Below are positions 62,976 to 64,000 of a stretch of 64,000 bases of DNA, in pieces (the first letter of the stretch is position 1; the number at the start of each line of letters is the position of its first letter). The translations under genes were made by a program, and so were the position numbers. The DNA is from an uncultured Altererythrobacter sp. (GTDB taxonomy: Bacteria; Pseudomonadota; Alphaproteobacteria; Sphingomonadales; Sphingomonadaceae). The stretch covers positions 372,001 through 436,000 of the forward strand of contig CANLLZ010000002.1 in assembly GCA_947492235.1 (NCBI GenBank). The letters run 5' to 3'. The notes under the pieces are model-generated. The model was not told where the DNA came from. It made no database searches and saw nothing but the letters and a program-made list of their open reading frames with translations.

Positions 62976-64000
62976 ATGACACGTCGCCAAACACTTCGCA
63001 GGAAGATCGCATCGCTCCTCCGGCATACCGGAGGCAATACCCTTGCGCTGGTCGGCATGGCCATGATCCCCATGGTCGGCACGATCGGTCTGGGCGTGGA
63101 TGTTGCACAATGGGTGGTCTGGAAACGGCAGCTTCACACGGCAGCCGATCTGGGCGCCTTGGCCGGTGCCCGCGCTCTCGCCGATGGCCATCCGGTCAAG
63201 ATCAATGTCGAGCGCTCCCTGGCTCAGAACGATTTGCGCGCTTTCGATACCGACGCGATCGAAAGCGCGCCAACGGTCGGCCCTTTCAAGGATGACGACG
63301 ACAAGGTCCGCGTGGTCCTGAGCACTTCACAACCTCTGCCCTTCTCCGGGATGTTCCTGAAGGCCTCCCCGAAGATCACGGTGGAGGCGATTGCCGAGAA
63401 CGCCAAGACCGTTCCCAATTGCGTCATCACGCTCGACAAATCGGGCACGGGTGTCAGCATCACGGGCAGCTCCACCGTGGACATGAATTGCGGCCTTGCC
63501 TCCAATTCCGACTTCGATGCGACCACCAGCGATTATCTGAAGGCAGGTGCTCTTTCTGCGGTGGGAACCGTCACCCAAGGTGCCAACATCACGGGTGATA
63601 CGAAGGTCAACGATGGCATCAATGAGGTAAGCGATCCGTTCGCCTCCAAATTGCCAATGCCCAATGCCCAATCGAGTTGTTCGCCGAATAGCTACCCCTT
63701 GATCAAATCTTCAGTCACCATTGGTCCGACGGCCGGCGGAACGATTTGCTATCAGGGTCTGCAAATCAACGATGGCGTCGTTACGCTGCGCCCCGGAACA
63801 TATCTGATCGGTGCGAGCGGTATCTCGGTATCGGCCAAGGCTACACTGCAGGGTACCGGCGTAACATTGATATTCACCAACACCCAGACGCCGTTTAATT
63901 CGGGCAAGATCGGCAGTTTCTGGGCGAACGGTAGCGCGACGATCAACCTGTCTGCACCCACAAGCGGCACATATGCCGGCGTATTGATGTATCAGGACCC
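62976..64000 (+). CDS. TadE/TadG-like pilus assembly protein, C-terminus outside window
   Basis: From the ATG at 62976 the frame is open to the right edge (341 codons seen). After a basic leader (MTRRQTLRRKIASLLRHTG) is a TadE/TadG-type membrane segment (GNTLALVGMAMIPMVGTIGLGVDVAQWVVWKRQLHTAADLGALAGARALADGH), typical of Flp/Tad pilus minor proteins. The rest is a secreted Ser/Thr/Gly-rich part with several Cys (NCVITLDKSGTGVSITGSSTVDMNCGLASNS) and beta-helix-like repeats. A CtrA-like box lies upstream. Adhesion or surface attachment is likely. Confidence 0.85.
   Translation, partial: MTRRQTLRRKIASLLRHTGGNTLALVGMAMIPMVGTIGLGVDVAQWVVWKRQLHTAADLGALAGARALADGHPVKINVERSLAQNDLRAFDTDAIESAPTVGPFKDDDDKVRVVLSTSQPLPFSGMFLKASPKITVEAIAENAKTVPNCVITLDKSGTGVSITGSSTVDMNCGLASNSDFDATTSDYLKAGALSAVGTVTQGANITGDTKVNDGINEVSDPFASKLPMPNAQSSCSPNSYPLIKSSVTIGPTAGGTICYQGLQINDGVVTLRPGTYLIGASGISVSAKATLQGTGVTLIFTNTQTPFNSGKIGSFWANGSATINLSAPTSGTYAGVLMYQD

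Noticed and set aside
1-64000. CRISPR array or rRNA genes
   Set aside because: No regularly spaced direct repeats and no rRNA-like sequence were seen.

Overview
The window comes from a GC-rich alphaproteobacterium, most likely Sphingomonadales and probably Erythrobacteraceae. This is inferred from the protein set: a GapR (DUF2312) nucleoid protein, a DUF1244 protein, Tad-type pilus secretion, large Sphingomonad-style TonB receptors, a PQQ alcohol dehydrogenase, and the general codon use. No rRNA is present to confirm it.

Layout. 1-3164: a truncated secreted protein, an OmpR-type response regulator, its histidine kinase and a small lipoprotein. 3180-8991: an exported S9 peptidase, a D-aminoacylase-like amidohydrolase, and a persulfide dioxygenase-like MBL protein with a two-gene YeeE/PmpAB-type sulfur transporter. 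9025-21737: a complete alginate-use locus, all on the minus strand. It holds a TonB receptor, a FadR/GntR regulator, PL6 and PL17 alginate lyases, KdgF, an MFS importer, an SDR reductase, KDPG aldolase and KDG kinase. Together these take alginate outside the cell to pyruvate and glyceraldehyde-3-phosphate. Operator-like dyads lie at the promoters.

22180-38250: an integrative island of about 16 kb inserted in the 3' end of tRNA-Leu(CAG), bounded by a 16-bp direct repeat. Its cargo is defence-like: an SF1 helicase, a decayed DNA-methyltransferase relic, and a tightly overlapping operon of five genes. These are a BPTD_3080-like type III Res, an orphan PIN toxin, a Mod with a mosaic target-recognition region, a small CC-x3-CxxC protein, and a RelE-like domain fused to a UvrD helicase. 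The mobility end has an HTH protein, an HUH-endonuclease-like protein beside an inverted-repeat region, an Xre-type repressor with repeated operators, an AlpA-type excisionase and a P4-type integrase. One in-frame TGA breaks the integrase.

38602-64000: mostly housekeeping. This part has an NDUFA9-like epimerase, NfeD/SPFH membrane proteins, a Tat lipoprotein hydrolase, a PQQ/heme alcohol dehydrogenase, PurU, nitronate monooxygenase, LysC, UbiG, RuvC, YebC, GapR, pyruvate kinase, GltX and the start of a TadG-like gene. In the middle (48439-51672) is a single-chain MmeI-like restriction-modification enzyme. A 118-bp palindromic repeat element has inserted into its reading frame without breaking it.

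The most interesting candidate for an under-described system is the five-gene island operon at 24790-33816. The best molecular curiosities are the nonsense-broken integrase, the TRD mosaic in Mod, the HUH-like gene with its neighbouring hairpin region, and the in-frame repeat in the MmeI-like gene.
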